From positions 124,001-188,000 of the forward strand of contig JAACJP010000003.1 of NCBI GenBank assembly GCA_013368375.1: DNA of 64,000 nt. The letters are read 5' to 3'. The stretch comes from Tricholomella constricta. Lineage: Eukaryota > Basidiomycota > Agaricomycetes > Agaricales > Lyophyllaceae. The position numbers and the translations under genes were made by a program. Below, one piece after another: positions 33,271 through 44,718 of the stretch; positions within the stretch are counted from its first letter, which is position 1; each line of letters opens with the position of its first letter. The notes beneath the pieces were generated by a model, which did no database searches, was not told where the DNA came from, and saw nothing but the letters and a program-made list of their open reading frames with translations.

Positions 33271-36200
33271 TTACTTGAGCGGTTCCGCATGGAGGAGGTC
33301 TGCAATATACGTTAGTATTTAATCACCACAGAACAGACCGCAGAACGGATCGCACCATTAGCCACCTCCTTGTCCGCATCCGTCAAACCCGAGTCGTGAG
33401 CCTCAAGGAAAGCATCCACCTAAAAGCATCAAAAAACAACATCAACATCCCCGCCTCGGGGCGAAGAGACAGACGCCGACGCCGACGACGACGACGACGC
33501 ACCTCATCCATGACGCGATCATCGTTATCATTCGCATCAATCTCATCATCGCTCTCGTCCTCATCGTCCTTTGCATCGTCGATCGCAAACGGTGTGCGCT
33601 CCATGAGCCTAGCGTTGACGGCCTGGACCATGGGCGAGAGGCTCTCGCTCGACGGGAGCTGCGGCAGGTCCTTCGCGGGCTGGCCCTTCGTGTCCACCGT
33701 CAGCGTCGACGACGATGAGGGTGCAAGTGTGGCGGTGCTGGCCGCGGTACTAGACCCGGTGAGGCTCGCCTTGGACGAAGACTTGCGCATCGACGGCGTG
33801 AGAAGCGACTCGCGCGCCTTCGGCTCCTCGAGCTTAGTGTATCGACCAATCGACGGCCGGTTGATAACCTGGTACCGGCAGCGAATTAATCAATAATCAG
33901 TAATCGTACACGGAAAGGGGAAAGGCGGAATGAGTGTCATTCATGCATGCATGAACACTTACTTGGTGTTTACCAATAGTTTTTCCGATTTCGTCGGTGA
34001 ACATGTTGAACATCTTCTTGTTGCTGTCCGTGGCTATCGTCGACCAGAGGTCACCCAGGAGTCCGCTGGGGGAGACGGGGAGCTCCGCATCCGGGACGGG
34101 TTCGAGCCTAAAGGAGCCGGAGAGGTCTGTCTCGAAGAAAGACTCGAGGACCTCGTCGGCGAGGACGACCATACGGAACCTATATGGGATAATGCAGTGT
34201 CAGCTGTGCTGATTACGATCGTACCACGCGGAGGCAAAGGCTGCGATTGTGCTTACGTTGCAAGGTTCAGGTATGGCTGGTTTGATTCTATGAAGTGCGG
34301 GGATGTCGGTTCGGGACCCTGCCCGTCATGCGCCCTTTCACTATTTGGGTCCGCATCCTCGGCTGTCGGGAGCAGGGCATCACCATACTCGAACGCGTTG
34401 GTCATGAATCGGCTGACGGCGCCAAGATACGCGTCGCCTACTTCGTATCGGAAGATGAACTGGGAGCCGAAGTAGGTGGTCAGCAGGACGGAACGCCACT
34501 CCGTCAAAGCGACCCTAAGAGTTAGCTTACCAGGAAGGACTCGGACAATGTGAGCACCTCGTCTTTAGTAAGAAAGCCGTCTTTGTTCTTGTCATGCAGG
34601 TTGAAGAACCATTCAATATTCTCCATTAGATCATTGAACATCACACCATCCAAACCGGAGACGAGATCCTGAACGATGCAAGGTGACATCAGCAGCGGGC
34701 GTGAGAGAAGAGCGAAGATAGCATGGATGTGGCGGCCTTTGGTGATCCCTGACATACCTGGAAAGATAGTGCCCCACGACACGAGGTGTCCCAGAAAAAG
34801 AAAAGGCGGTCGATGAATTCGTGCTCTGCAATTTCACGATCGATGCGTTGCTGGTAGGCCGCCAACACAAGTCAGATCCTTTTCAAACCCCGCCTGACCA
34901 AACGCACCTGGAACCCATTCATGACGATCTTCTCGTTCCGTGCCCACGTTGCGATTTCGCTGAGGAAGTATTGGAATGTGCTCAGTTCAATCCTCGTCTC
35001 AGGCTTCTCCTCTGTTCCATCATGCGGGGTTAGTAGCGTAGGGGGTGGGTTGACGGGGCCGGGCGGCGGTAATATGCACATGGCCATGTAAAGTGCGTCG
35101 TAGATGAGGCCCGCCTGTTCCTTAGTAAAGCGTCCGAGAGTTTTCAGGTTCCGGATGGCGGAGCGTTTGGAAAAGGACTCGATGCTGTTGATGATCTCGC
35201 TGCGGAACCGCCGGCGCTCGGAGAGGATCATATCGTCGGTGATGACAGAGAACTCGCGGAAGGAGACGAGGAGCAGCTCCTGGAAGCGCGTAATGGCGCG
35301 AGCGCGGGGGTCGGTCGAGTTGGGATGCGCAGAGTCGCCGAGGGAGGCAAAGTAGTCGCGCATGAGGCTATGGAACGTTAGAGAGGAACATGGGTCCGGA
35401 ACGTATGTAACCTACTTGAGGAAACCACCATCGTCCTGGATTTGAAGTAGTTTCTCGCCGTTGATTTTCAGAATCGCTGGCCAAGAATGAAAACTTGGTG
35501 AGGGCTCATAGATTATGGAAGAACAAACTGACCTAGTCTGCAATGACGTTAGCATGTTGGCTGATAGTAAGGCATATAGAAGACTCACCCTACTTGGAAT
35601 AACACCTTGGGTCCCATGCAAAAGAAGCAGTCGACTATCCGAAATGCAAATATCATTGGCATACTGTTGATATACCTGCAATTACGCGTTAGCATATGTC
35701 GATGGATACTGATACACAGTTACAAACAAGCTCAGGAACCATGGCAGAGAGGCGACGGAGAGTTGGACGTCAACGACCTGGAAGTGATCATGGATGATGG
35801 GTAGACATCGTTGGACGAGGGATTCGAAAACACGTTGGTCTAAGAGTGTTCCGTGCATTGAGGGCCTACACGCATGGTTCAGTGCGAAGAAGAACAGTTT
35901 GAATGGCTCAGAAACGAACGCATAATAGCCCGGGAGGAGGCGGTCACATAGGACCTCAAGCAGCCAGAACGCTTGTTCTTCTGACATATAACTGTGACTA
36001 TAGTTAGATCTCGTACAGAACAGGGCATACAATCCCAACTCACATGAGTATAGCAGCAGCAAGGATATTCATCGCCTTTCCATGGCACGTCAGACTGCCG
36101 GTACATCCCGAGAACATACCAACACACCTGACAATATCCCAGCTCCGGATTCTTGAAAGAATACGCTTGCAGAACACGTCGCAGCGCACTGATGCCCTCC

Positions 36201-37338
36201 TCCGACTGGTATCCAGCGTACTCGGGTAAACTTCGATGCAGATCCTTCTCGATATCCTCAGTACTCGTACTGGTCCGCCCTTCATTCTTCTTTAAAAGGT
36301 CCTCATAGAATCCAGGGTTTGAGAACCGCAGGTACATCGAGCCTGAGAGCGTCTCCCACATCTCTCCGCGGAGCCGATTCGGAAGGCCTACCTGGACGAG
36401 GCGCGTGCATTGCGGATACCGCAGGAGTGTCAGATTTCGGCCATGAGCTATGTTACTCAGTATCAGGTTGAAGAAAACGCGCAATATCAGAGAGCTCACC
36501 TCGCAAGTAGGTAGCCCACAGCTTGATCTTCGATGCTTCCCGAAGTCTAAGCCCTGCAATGATGAGAGGTCGCGGTGGGCTTGGCAGGCAACTCACTTCT
36601 TCGGGTCACCTGGGAATTTGAAGCGCAGTCCCAGACCGCCGTGGTACGTTGACTCGCGCGGCGCGGCATTCTCCTTCTCCTCGCTGATCAGGCTGCCATC
36701 CTCACGTTCGTTGTCGGCGACAGTTGATGTTTCGGACACGAGCGCTTCAGAGTAACAAGTCTTGACGAAACCCTTCACGAGCTTCATTTGACCACGCTGC
36801 AGCTCGATCTTGAGGGCATCTCGGAGGAGGGCGCAAAATTGGTCCGCGGTTGGTCGTAGCGATGTCAGCTGGACGATCTAAGGACCAAGATTCAGGTGCA
36901 TTTGATATAATAGATGAGATCGACATACTATTTTCATGCCATGCCATGTCGAAAGACTGAGAGCGTAGATTCCAGCTCGTGCATTCAGTCTCTCCACCCT
37001 CCGTATAGTTGACAGTGGAATCGTAAACCGCACTGATTTCTTGTCCAGAGATGTAAACGCCAGATACGGCGCAATTATGTGGAGTTTGCCAGCCTGTCAT
37101 CGAGAGCGCCTTCAGACGCGCCCATCTCGTGCATGGACCCGACACTCACATACGAATCCTCCACTCCTTGCACACCAAAGCTCAGCACCGCGTTGATGTC
37201 CATCTTCTCCACATGCTGATCCAATGTCTTCTCTGTGCCATCTAGCGACCCCACAGACGGCAGAGAGAAGAAGATTTGTGTCAGCTGCTCCTTAGTTGGC
37301 TCCTTGAAGTTGCGCAATGCAGTCGATATGGTAGACAT
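33271..37338 (-). CDS. GRAM-TBC-EF-hand Rab GTPase-activating protein (Mdr1/Gyp2-like)
   Basis: Start ATG 37338 ([24 protein letters not shown]). A GRAM-like N-terminal region ([42 protein letters not shown]) precedes a linker, then the TBC domain: [34 protein letters not shown] (IxxDxxR arginine finger), NPELGYCQ (YxQ glutamine finger), [20 protein letters not shown] and [10 protein letters not shown]. Downstream, [12 protein letters not shown] is a canonical EF-hand loop, followed by [28 protein letters not shown] and an acidic tail ([15 protein letters not shown]). The last small exon uses donor GTGCGA, branch TACTAAC and acceptor TTGCAG to end [12 protein letters not shown]. Both GAP catalytic residues are present. 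There are more than ten introns; an intron at about 33420-33501 carries a GAC repeat. This class acts on Ypt/Rab GTPases in vesicle traffic. Confidence 0.92.
33474..33500. repeat. GAC/GCCGAC triplet repeat inside an intron
   Basis: cgacgccgacgacgacgac lies within the GT..AG intron between VMDE and VDAFLEAHD of the GAP gene. The intron starts next to the donor GTGCGT, so the triplets are very close to the splice site. Confidence 0.75.
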
Positions 37339-38220
37339 GGCTGCCACCCAACAGTCAAGTATGAATCTAAGCCAGGAATGGTTGAAATCGATGTATGCTG
37401 TCTAAACGGGTGAGTGTAGTCGGACGCGATACTTAGACTCGAGAATGACCGTCAGCAGGACTCGCCTCGCGTAGTTCCGCTTTCGGTATGTAGCGCCCAC
37501 GGGCCCGGGCCGGCCCCGGCTCAGTTCTTAAGCTCAACCGTCTCTCTCTCTCTAATCGCCTTTTTGCATACGTTGCAAACGGTCATTTCTCAAAAGTCTG
37601 CTCTAAAAATCTCATTACAATGCTATTGGACTGGCGGTCTAGGCCAACAAGGAATCTGTCGCTCATGAGAATTTTCTGTCTCCAATCTCAGAGCTCCCGG
37701 GCCTCCCACTGGTTTAGGAATGGTCTTTCTCGGAGTACCACAGCTGAATCTCTGCCTTACGGTCCTTATGAAGAGCGACTCACAGCCTATCCGACTATAG
37801 ACACGGACATCATGCTGAACCCACTTGGTTGTAAAAATATGCGACAAGATCTGGTCTCTCAGCACCGATCTTCGATTCTTGTTATTTCGTAAACTGTTTC
37901 TATCAAACGCCACTACGCAAGCTCCGTATGTCAAAGAACTCTATATAATCCTGTTGAGGCTCGGGCTTCTCCATCACACAAGGTGGCAGTTCTGTGAATC
38001 CTGATGTCAAGGCTCCCACCTCATGTGAATAAATCAACACAAAGAGTCGCCAAAATGGTGGCTCGCTCAGCAAGGGACGCTTTCAAGGGCCGGGACATCT
38101 ATAGTACCCATTCAATCAAAATGGAGCACCCTCCTTGTCATCATGTGGCCCTCGAAGTCCACTATCATATATAATGGCAGTCCGAGAACTGCGGCCGGAC
38201 GTACTCTACTACCCCACCCC
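37339..38220. other. Divergent promoter region, GAP gene and monooxygenase
   Basis: It contains GGGCCCGGGCCGGCCCCGG-like GC-rich sequence (about 37501-37520) and a CT tract (about 37542-37554). Open frames on both strands at 37620-37934 overlap each other, and neither has a motif. Confidence 0.5.
38168..38174 (+). promoter_or_regulatory. TATA box for the monooxygenase gene
   Basis: TATATAA lies about 50 bp upstream of ATG 38221 and supports that start over the upstream in-frame ATG at 38143. Confidence 0.5.
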
Positions 38221-39943
38221 ATGTCAGTTAACGGAAACAGCACACAGCAAGAACCAGAGTTCGACGTCCTTGTCGTCGGAGCAGGCTTTGGCGGGACCTA
38301 TCAGCTATACAAACTCCGCGAAGCTGGGTTCTCCGTCAAGGTCTTCGAGGCCGGGAGCAACATGGGCGGCACCTGGCATTGGAACTGCTATCCCGGCGCG
38401 CGGGTCGACTCCGATTTCTCCATCTACCAACTCTCCATCGACGAGCTCTGGAAGGAGTGGGAATGGACCGAGCGGTTCCCGGGGCGGCAGGAGCTCGTCG
38501 ATTATTTCGCCTACGTCGACAAGAAGCTCGATCTGAAGCGCGACATGTCCTTCCATACCCGCGTCACCGCCGCTCATTTTGACACCCCCACAGACCGCTG
38601 GGTCGTCTCGACACAGAACGGGCGGACCGTCCGCCCCCGCTTCCTCGTCCTCTGCACCGGATTTGCCTCCAAGCCCCTCTTCCCCGGATACAAGGGCCTC
38701 GACGCCTTCCAAGGCATCATCCACCACACGGCCCAATGGCCGCAAGGCGGCGTTGACCTCGCAGGGAAGCGCGTCGGCGTCATCGGCACGGGGGCGAGCG
38801 GCGTGCAGGTTATACAAGAAACGGGGCCCCTGGCCGCGCACCTCACCGTCTTCCAGCGCACGCCCAACCTCGCGCTGCCCATGTTCCAGCACAAGCTCGA
38901 CGGCGCCATGCAGACGCGCATGAAGTCTGAGCTCTACCCCATCCTCTTCCGGCGGCGCGAGCAGACCTTCGCCGGGTTCCACTTCGATGTCGTGCGCCGC
39001 AGCGTGTTCGACCTCACGCCCGAGGAGCGGTACCTCGCCTTTGAAGACCTGTGGGCGCGTGGGGGGTTCCACTACTGGCTCGGAGCGTACCAGGACATCT
39101 TCACGGACGAGAAGGCCAACGCAGAGGTGTACGCGTTCTGGCGCAAGAAGGTGCTTGAGCGGCTTCGCGACCCCGAGATGCAGCGGAAGCTTGCACCGGA
39201 GACCGCACCGCACCCTTTCGGCGTCAAGCGCCCGTGCCTCGAGCAGCAGTATTGGGAGGTGTACAACCAGCCCAATGTCGAACTTGTGGATCTGCAGCGG
39301 AACCCCATCCTCGAGGTCACGCCCAAGGGAGTTATGACGCAGGACGGGGTAGAGCATGAGCTTGATGTGCTCGTGCTTGCTACAGGCTTCGACGCCGTCA
39401 CGGGCAGTATCACGGACATCGACCTTCGAGGGATAGACGGTGCGCTTATCCGGGACAAGTGGAGCAAAGGCCTCTCTACCTACCTCGGCCTGACAAGCGC
39501 CGGCTACCCCAACATGTTCTTCCCATATGGGCCCCAGGGCCCCACCGCCTTCTGCAACGGTCCAACATGCGTGGTATGTCCCATTTCACGTAGGTACAGA
39601 GATAAATAACTACGGCTAACACTGTGTACAGGAAATCCAAGGCGACTGGATCGTCGACTGCATCGCGTACATGCGCGAGCACAAGCACACGCGCATCGAC
39701 CCGACGCAAGCGGCAGAGGACGCATGGGTCGCGCGCCTGAACGAGATTTTCTCCACTGGTCTTTGGGACCGTGCCAAGTCCTGGTACACAGGCGCGAACG
39801 TGCCGGGGAAGCGCGTGGAGTCGCTCAACTTCACGGGGGGGCTACCGCTCTACATCCGCTTGTGTCGGGAGAGTGCTGAGGGCGGGTACACGGGCTTCGC
39901 ATTCTCTGAATCAGGCACCGATGGAAGGACGGAATGTCAATGA
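38221..39943 (+). CDS. Type I Baeyer-Villiger / flavin-containing monooxygenase
   Basis: Exon 1 from ATG 38221 (MSVNGNSTQQEPEFDVLVVGAGFGG) joins across one intron (about 39573-39630, donor GTATGT, acceptor TACAG) to GPTCV|EIQGDWIVDCIAYM and ends at 39943, about 550 residues. Features: FAD Rossmann fold VVGAGFGG; MGGTWHWNCYPGARVDSD, typical of BVMOs; the fingerprint FQGIIHHTAQWP (FxGxxxHxxxWP); the NADPH fold VGVIGTGASGVQ; and LVLATGFDAVTGS near the C-terminal part. These enzymes use FAD, NADPH and O2 to insert oxygen next to a ketone, or oxidise heteroatoms. The substrate cannot be read from sequence. The gene is GC-rich at third positions and has only one intron, unlike its neighbours. An upstream in-frame ATG at 38143 exists but precedes the TATA box. 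Confidence 0.93.
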
Positions 39944-40520
39944 TGTCGATGAATGTTGAGCTCGGTTACATAAGGAAAAGGAAGCATTTGCGGGAAGGCA
40001 GTCAAATTCTATATCCAAGAGTAACTTACTACGTATACACAATGGTGGGTGCTCGAGAATTGACTAGGACACCTCGAGGTGGAAGCTTTCTTAGTCTACA
40101 GGAGGTTACATATAGTGCCTGTGTGTACCTGCAACGTCGATCTCCATCATTGCCAATTGCTGGTAGGAAAGAAAGGGTAAGATGACTTTAGAACGTCGAG
40201 TAAGTGAATGTGGAGGGTCGGTGGAAATGAGGGGACAAGCCCAAGGGGTCTCAAATCGGGGGAGCGGACCCACAGATGTCGTCTTCGGCCAGTCTTGTTC
40301 CCGTCTGCGCCACAAATTTCTTTCCAGAAGCCTCGCCCGTGGTCACGTGCCTGCATTGCACTGCGCGCATGTTTCGTCGAGGGAACTGTGGCATGGAAAA
40401 GACAGGGGATATTTTTCTTCTTTTCTTCTTGTGGCGTTGGCGGAAGACGAGAAAAGCCCCGTCAAGCCCGAGTGTTTGGGCACATCATCCTCCCGGTCTT
40501 GTAATCATACCTGCCACCCT
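39944..40520. other. Spacer, no supported gene
   Basis: Open frames on both strands (40106-40356 minus, 40208-40504 plus) read through the same sequence and lack motifs. An alternative 3' exon for the F-box gene here was considered, but the NALDTISG ending at 40521 is better. Confidence 0.5.
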
Positions 40521-42306
40521 CTAATCAAATATCCCCGATATCGTGTCGAGCGCGTTCCTGTGGGGTCAACATCAATTAGCGTCGATCGGAGTCCCCCGGC
40601 AGGAAGGAAAATACGGCACAACAAGGCAAGAGAAGAGGCAAGGCGAGGCGAGGCGAGGCAACATGAAAGAGGAGAGGGGTTGGGAGCCTAGAGGGAAAAG
40701 CAAAACATACCATGGAGGCGGCTTGCGCACCTCGTACCGCACACGCAAAATCCCCTCTTCGTTTTCTTCCCTAATGATCTTGATAACGTTGTAAGCGGAA
40801 CGTTTCTGATAATATTTGCAGTGGTCCAGTTCCTGAAGCTTGGGACACCGATTGATGAGTTCCCAGATGACTTCGTGCATTCTCTCCTTGTTATATTCGA
40901 CCGCCGACCAGAGCACATCGCCGCGAAACACCTCCAAATTCGGAAAACGCGAGAGAATGTCGAGCCAGTCAGACTTTGGAGATGGCAACATCAGTTCACG
41001 TTGCACCAGATAAATAAATAAAAAGAGACGGAGCACGAACGAGCTCGATTGGAATTCCAATGAAGTGTACTTTGGGCAGAGAGAGCCAGGTGATACCGGT
41101 GAATCTTTCTGCAATGGCATAAAGTGTGTCACGATTGACTACACAAAACCTCAGTCTTCGTAAAAAGGATGGATCGATATTTCTCATCCCGGCAATGTCC
41201 CCGGGGAAGAAAGCACATGGAAAGATATCGAGGCATTCAATGCGACGTACGACCTCCGTCTCTTCTAACGCATCGAAGACCCGCCGGTCGGCCCTCAAGC
41301 GTTTCAGAGATGGCAGTGCAGTGGATGAGAAGCGAATAGAGTCAATGGGGAGCCAGTGCAGCTCCTCAAGCGTCGGATGATTTTCCAGAAATGCGGTCAT
41401 CGCCTCGTCCGACCAAGTGCCACTGACTCCCGCAACCATCGCCACCCTCAGCTTTTTGAGGCGGGGAAAATGACACAGCTCGAGCCCGCACAACTCCATC
41501 GGCACTTCCAAAAACTGGGAAACAGTCATTCAAGGTTCGAAATGGCCTACACGTAGAACACACCTCGATGTCAGGCGATTGCTGTAGCATGGAAACGACG
41601 TAAGGTGCATTCGAATTGATCACCCAGCCAGCTCCGAGCAGGGACAACGATTTCAAGCCAGACATCTGCCACACCTAGTACAAAAAAAACCTTCAACAAC
41701 ACTATCAAGATGACCCTGATCCGAGATTATCTCCCGGAACGAACGACGACGTACCGGATACGCAATCTGCCGCACCCCCATGCCGCTCTGGACATGCACA
41801 GCGCACTGGCCTCCAAGCGAGAGATGCTCCAAATACGGCGCCCGGACCACAGCGCACAGAACCAGATCCTCCATCTCATGGTCCACCCTCAATCCCGCCT
41901 TCACATCCATCTCATGGTCCCACGCAAACAGCCTCAGGCGCTTCATGGCCTTAAGGGCCTGATACATGTTCTGCGCGCGCGATGTCACAGCGTGTGCGTC
42001 GTCTAGGACCGGGTCGAGGAGCGTGTGCGGGAAGCGGTCTGGCGCGAGGAAGTCGTCGCGCGCGCAGAGGCGCACTTCGCGGACGTTGCGTGCGAGGTCG
42101 GAGCGCCGCACGAGGTGGGCCCATAGGGCGGGTGAGGGCGTGCGGATGCGGATGACGCGGTATTGCGTGTGTTGTGGGATGGCGAGGTGTGCACAGGCTC
42201 GGGAGGCGAGCCCGAAGGAGAGCAGGTGAGGCTGCTCGTCGATCTGGGAGAGGATCTCGTCGATGATTTCGGGCGGAAGCTGCATCAGAGGGGATTGTTC
42301 TGACAT
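40521..42306 (-). CDS. F-box/LRR protein
   Basis: Start ATG 42306: MSEQSPLMQLPPEIIDEILSQIDEQPHLLSFGLASRACAHLAIP is an F-box-like helix set. Leucine-rich stretches follow: VREVRLCARDDF, MKRLRLFAWDHEMD, APYLEHLSLGGQCAVHV, MSGLKSLSLLGAGWV, FPRLKKLRVAMV, HPTLEELHWLPID, LPSLKRLRADRR, FTGITWLSLPKVHF, FPNLEVFRGDVLW and CPKLQELDHCKYYQ. The last intron has donor GTATGT at about 40710 and acceptor CCACAG at about 40559. It gives RKPPPW|NALDTISGIFD and the stop at 40521, an ending common in this agaricomycete family. About 500 residues with five or six exons. F-box/LRR proteins usually select substrates for SCF ubiquitin ligases. Confidence 0.87.
40637..40661. repeat. AGGCG pentamer repeat in an F-box gene intron
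   Basis: aggcaaggcgaggcgaggcgaggcaa, four to five AGGCG/AGGCA units, lies inside the last intron of the F-box/LRR gene. Confidence 0.7.
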
Positions 42307-43105
42307 TAATCTGTGGAGGAGTTAGCAAAGTAAATGAGAGAATGGCTTGGTTGGAGGTTAGTACTTATGTCCACGTCTACTTATAAGTAGGTGACGAGAT
42401 GAGGAGGCAGCAGGCCGGACTTCCGATCGATCACTGATTGATCGTTGCACGGCGGCTGTGCTGAAATCTACCTCCGTGTCAAACGGGTGCAAAAAAAAAA
42501 AACGTCGTTCATCTCAAATATCATAAAATTCCTTAGAAATACGGATATATATACCCAAAATACAAATACACGATTCTCCTTAGGATCCACCTGCGTTGTA
42601 GATCAATAGACCAGTATGTATCGTGGGTGAGGTGAGGCGAGGTGAGTGTGATGGGGTGAGGCGGCAGGGGTGGGGGTGGGGATGAAGAAGGGTGTGGTGA
42701 GGGGCGGATTGATTTGAAGGGTGGAGTAGGCGGATGCGGAGGTGTGAGGCGAAGAGCTGTGTGTGTGTGGGGTGAGGTGAGGCTGTTAGTGCGAAGTGTG
42801 GTGACAGGGTTGGGGTGTATTGAGTGAGGTGCGGCGAGGCTGGTGTGAGGTAATGCGATATGGGACACGTTCCGGTGGTGGTGATGGTGGTAGTGGTGGT
42901 TGCGATACAGTGAGTGCAAGGGTGTTACGTGTGGTGCTGTCTATACGCGTCGTGAGGCATCTACATACGACGTAATTTGACCCCCTAAGTGAAGTCGTTA
43001 TTGTCGACTTGTGGTGGGTGCGGTGGCAATGGCAGGGGCGTCGATGGCCCGGCGAAGAGCCAATCCTATGGAGGCCCACGAGGATGGGGTTGTGTAAGGC
43101 CAGCC
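42307..43105. other. Intergenic with a long strand-biased G/T-rich tract
   Basis: About 42625-42930 is built from GTGAGG, GGTGAG, GTGTG and TGGTGG words on the plus strand and is almost free of plus-strand C. No frame encodes a plausible protein; the minus-strand frames are His/Pro/Thr repeats. It may be 5' flank for one gene and 3' flank for the other. Confidence 0.55.
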
Positions 43106-44718
43106 TTACGATCCAGGATTGCGCTGGAACCTCGCACGTGCCCTCTCCATGGACTCCCTGAGCTCAGGGCTCTCCCAGGTGCGTTGGTCATCCTGGAAGC
43201 TCGTGCTGGGCGTGAGGTTGTACCCTGACTCGACGGACACGCCCCGGGAGTGCGCACGACGCGGGGTGATCATCTGCGGTGCAGACATGGAGGAAGTCAT
43301 GGCGAAGCCGGGTTTGTTGGGAGATGGCAAGGGGGTGTGTTGGAAAGCGTGAGCGGACGGGGCGAGGCTGCGAGGGCGTTTGAAGCGGCGCATGGAGCTG
43401 GAGCGCGACAGCGATGTGGAGGGGCCAATGGGTTCTTCTTCCTCCCAGGCGCCGCTGCCGTCGTCGACCTCGTCCTCTTTAGAGTCACTCATAACGACGA
43501 CTTCCCGATTAAGCGCGCGCTTGCCCTCCTCGATGAGCATGGAGAGCTTGTCGCCGATCCAGTCCATCTATATACAGACTGTTAGTGAAGGATGTATGAT
43601 CGAAAGGACATGGACACATACCTGGTCTTCCACCTCGACGGGTTCTACTGGCTCCGAATTAAAATCGAATTCGGCCTGCGTGGGCGGGAATAGGGTAGGG
43701 GGTGAGGTAAGGCGTGGAGGCGTGGTATGCACGAGTGTGCGTGCGCGTGGGCGGCGCTGAGCGACGCTACGTTTGCTTGCGGATGATACGGGATGGCGTG
43801 ATCTCCGGCTCCGGGGGGTGGCAGGAGTGATTTGTAGCGGAGGGGCAGAGGAGGCGGGTGTCCACTCGCCCTGCTGGTAGGGTGGTGGTGGGGGCTGTTG
43901 CTGCTGGCCTTCAAGGCGTGGCGCTTCTTTGCCGCGATCTCTCCAGCTTTAAGAACGGCTCGTTAGCTGAAATCTCGAAGGAACCGGTAATTATAAGTGC
44001 TTACAGGCGATAGACCGTGAGGCCGACAGCGGTGCCAATGAGCGCAGCGCTGAGGGCAGTTGAGACGATCGAGCCTGCGAGACCGCGACGGCGTTTGGCG
44101 GGGGGTGGCATCTCTATGTCGAGAATCAAAATAAGTCGGTCAAACATGGTCGGAACAAAAGATTGTTGTTGGTTGGAGAAAAAAGAAAAAAGCAAGAAGA
44201 AAAGAGAACGAAAGGGAACGTTGTGTCGGCTCGGAAGAAGAAAGCTGGAATGGATACCCTTCCCAGATCTAGAGCTACTGCGCTATAAATCGCAAAGGCA
44301 GTTTCCACAACACGCACATCAGGGTGTGCGGGCCTCGCACAAAACACGAGGCAAGGTGGAGTAAGATCAAACGCGAATTGTACACACCTGTGTCTGATGC
44401 AAACATTTCAACCTCGTGAAATTCATCAGCTCGAGCAGCTGCCATCTCCCTGTACTTGGCCGGGGTGTCGAGGTACCCACTCGTCGAGGTCAGTGTCGTG
44501 GTGGATCTACTCGGCTCTGCAAAAGTAGGCTCCCACCCCCGCTTCCTTGCCGTAGGCGCTGGCGAAGGGCTCAACGCCGGAGATGGACGTCGGCGCGTGA
44601 TCTTCTGTTTCTTCCCTGGCCTGTCAACCGGCGGTGGCTCCTGTTCCGATCGAGAAGTGGTGGTGAATGGATTGGATAGTCCCGGAACGGACAGATTGAA
44701 CGTAAAGGGAAATGGCAT
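43106..44718 (-). CDS. Basidiomycete hypothetical protein with one TM segment
   Basis: Start ATG 44718: MPFPFTFNLSVPGLSNPFTT, then a basic disordered region (RPGKKQKITRRRPSPALSPSP) and YLDTPAKYREMAAARADEFHEVEMFASDT. A later exon has EMPPPAKRRRGLAGSIVSTALSAALIGTAVGLTVYRLW, one transmembrane helix after a basic cluster, then WRDRGKEAPRLEGQQQQPPPPPYQQGEWTP. Final exons have DQMDWIGDKLSMLIEEGKRALNREVVVMSDSKEDEVDD, a Ser-rich tail and NLTPSTSFQDDQRTWESPELRESMERARARF, ending at 43106. About 430 residues and five or six exons. I do not recognise a named domain. The KRRR..TM layout suits an ER, outer nuclear membrane or mitochondrial outer membrane protein; this is inference only. Confidence 0.72.

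Noticed and set aside
38305..39357. Long minus-strand open frame opposite the monooxygenase
   Set aside because: It is an antisense shadow caused by GC-rich third positions. It contains no motif, while the plus strand has a full FAD/NADPH enzyme.
40147..40356. Frame with FWKEICGADGNKTG considered as the 3' exon of the F-box gene
   Set aside because: The exon ending NALDTISGIFD at 40521 has a clean acceptor and matches the usual end of this family.
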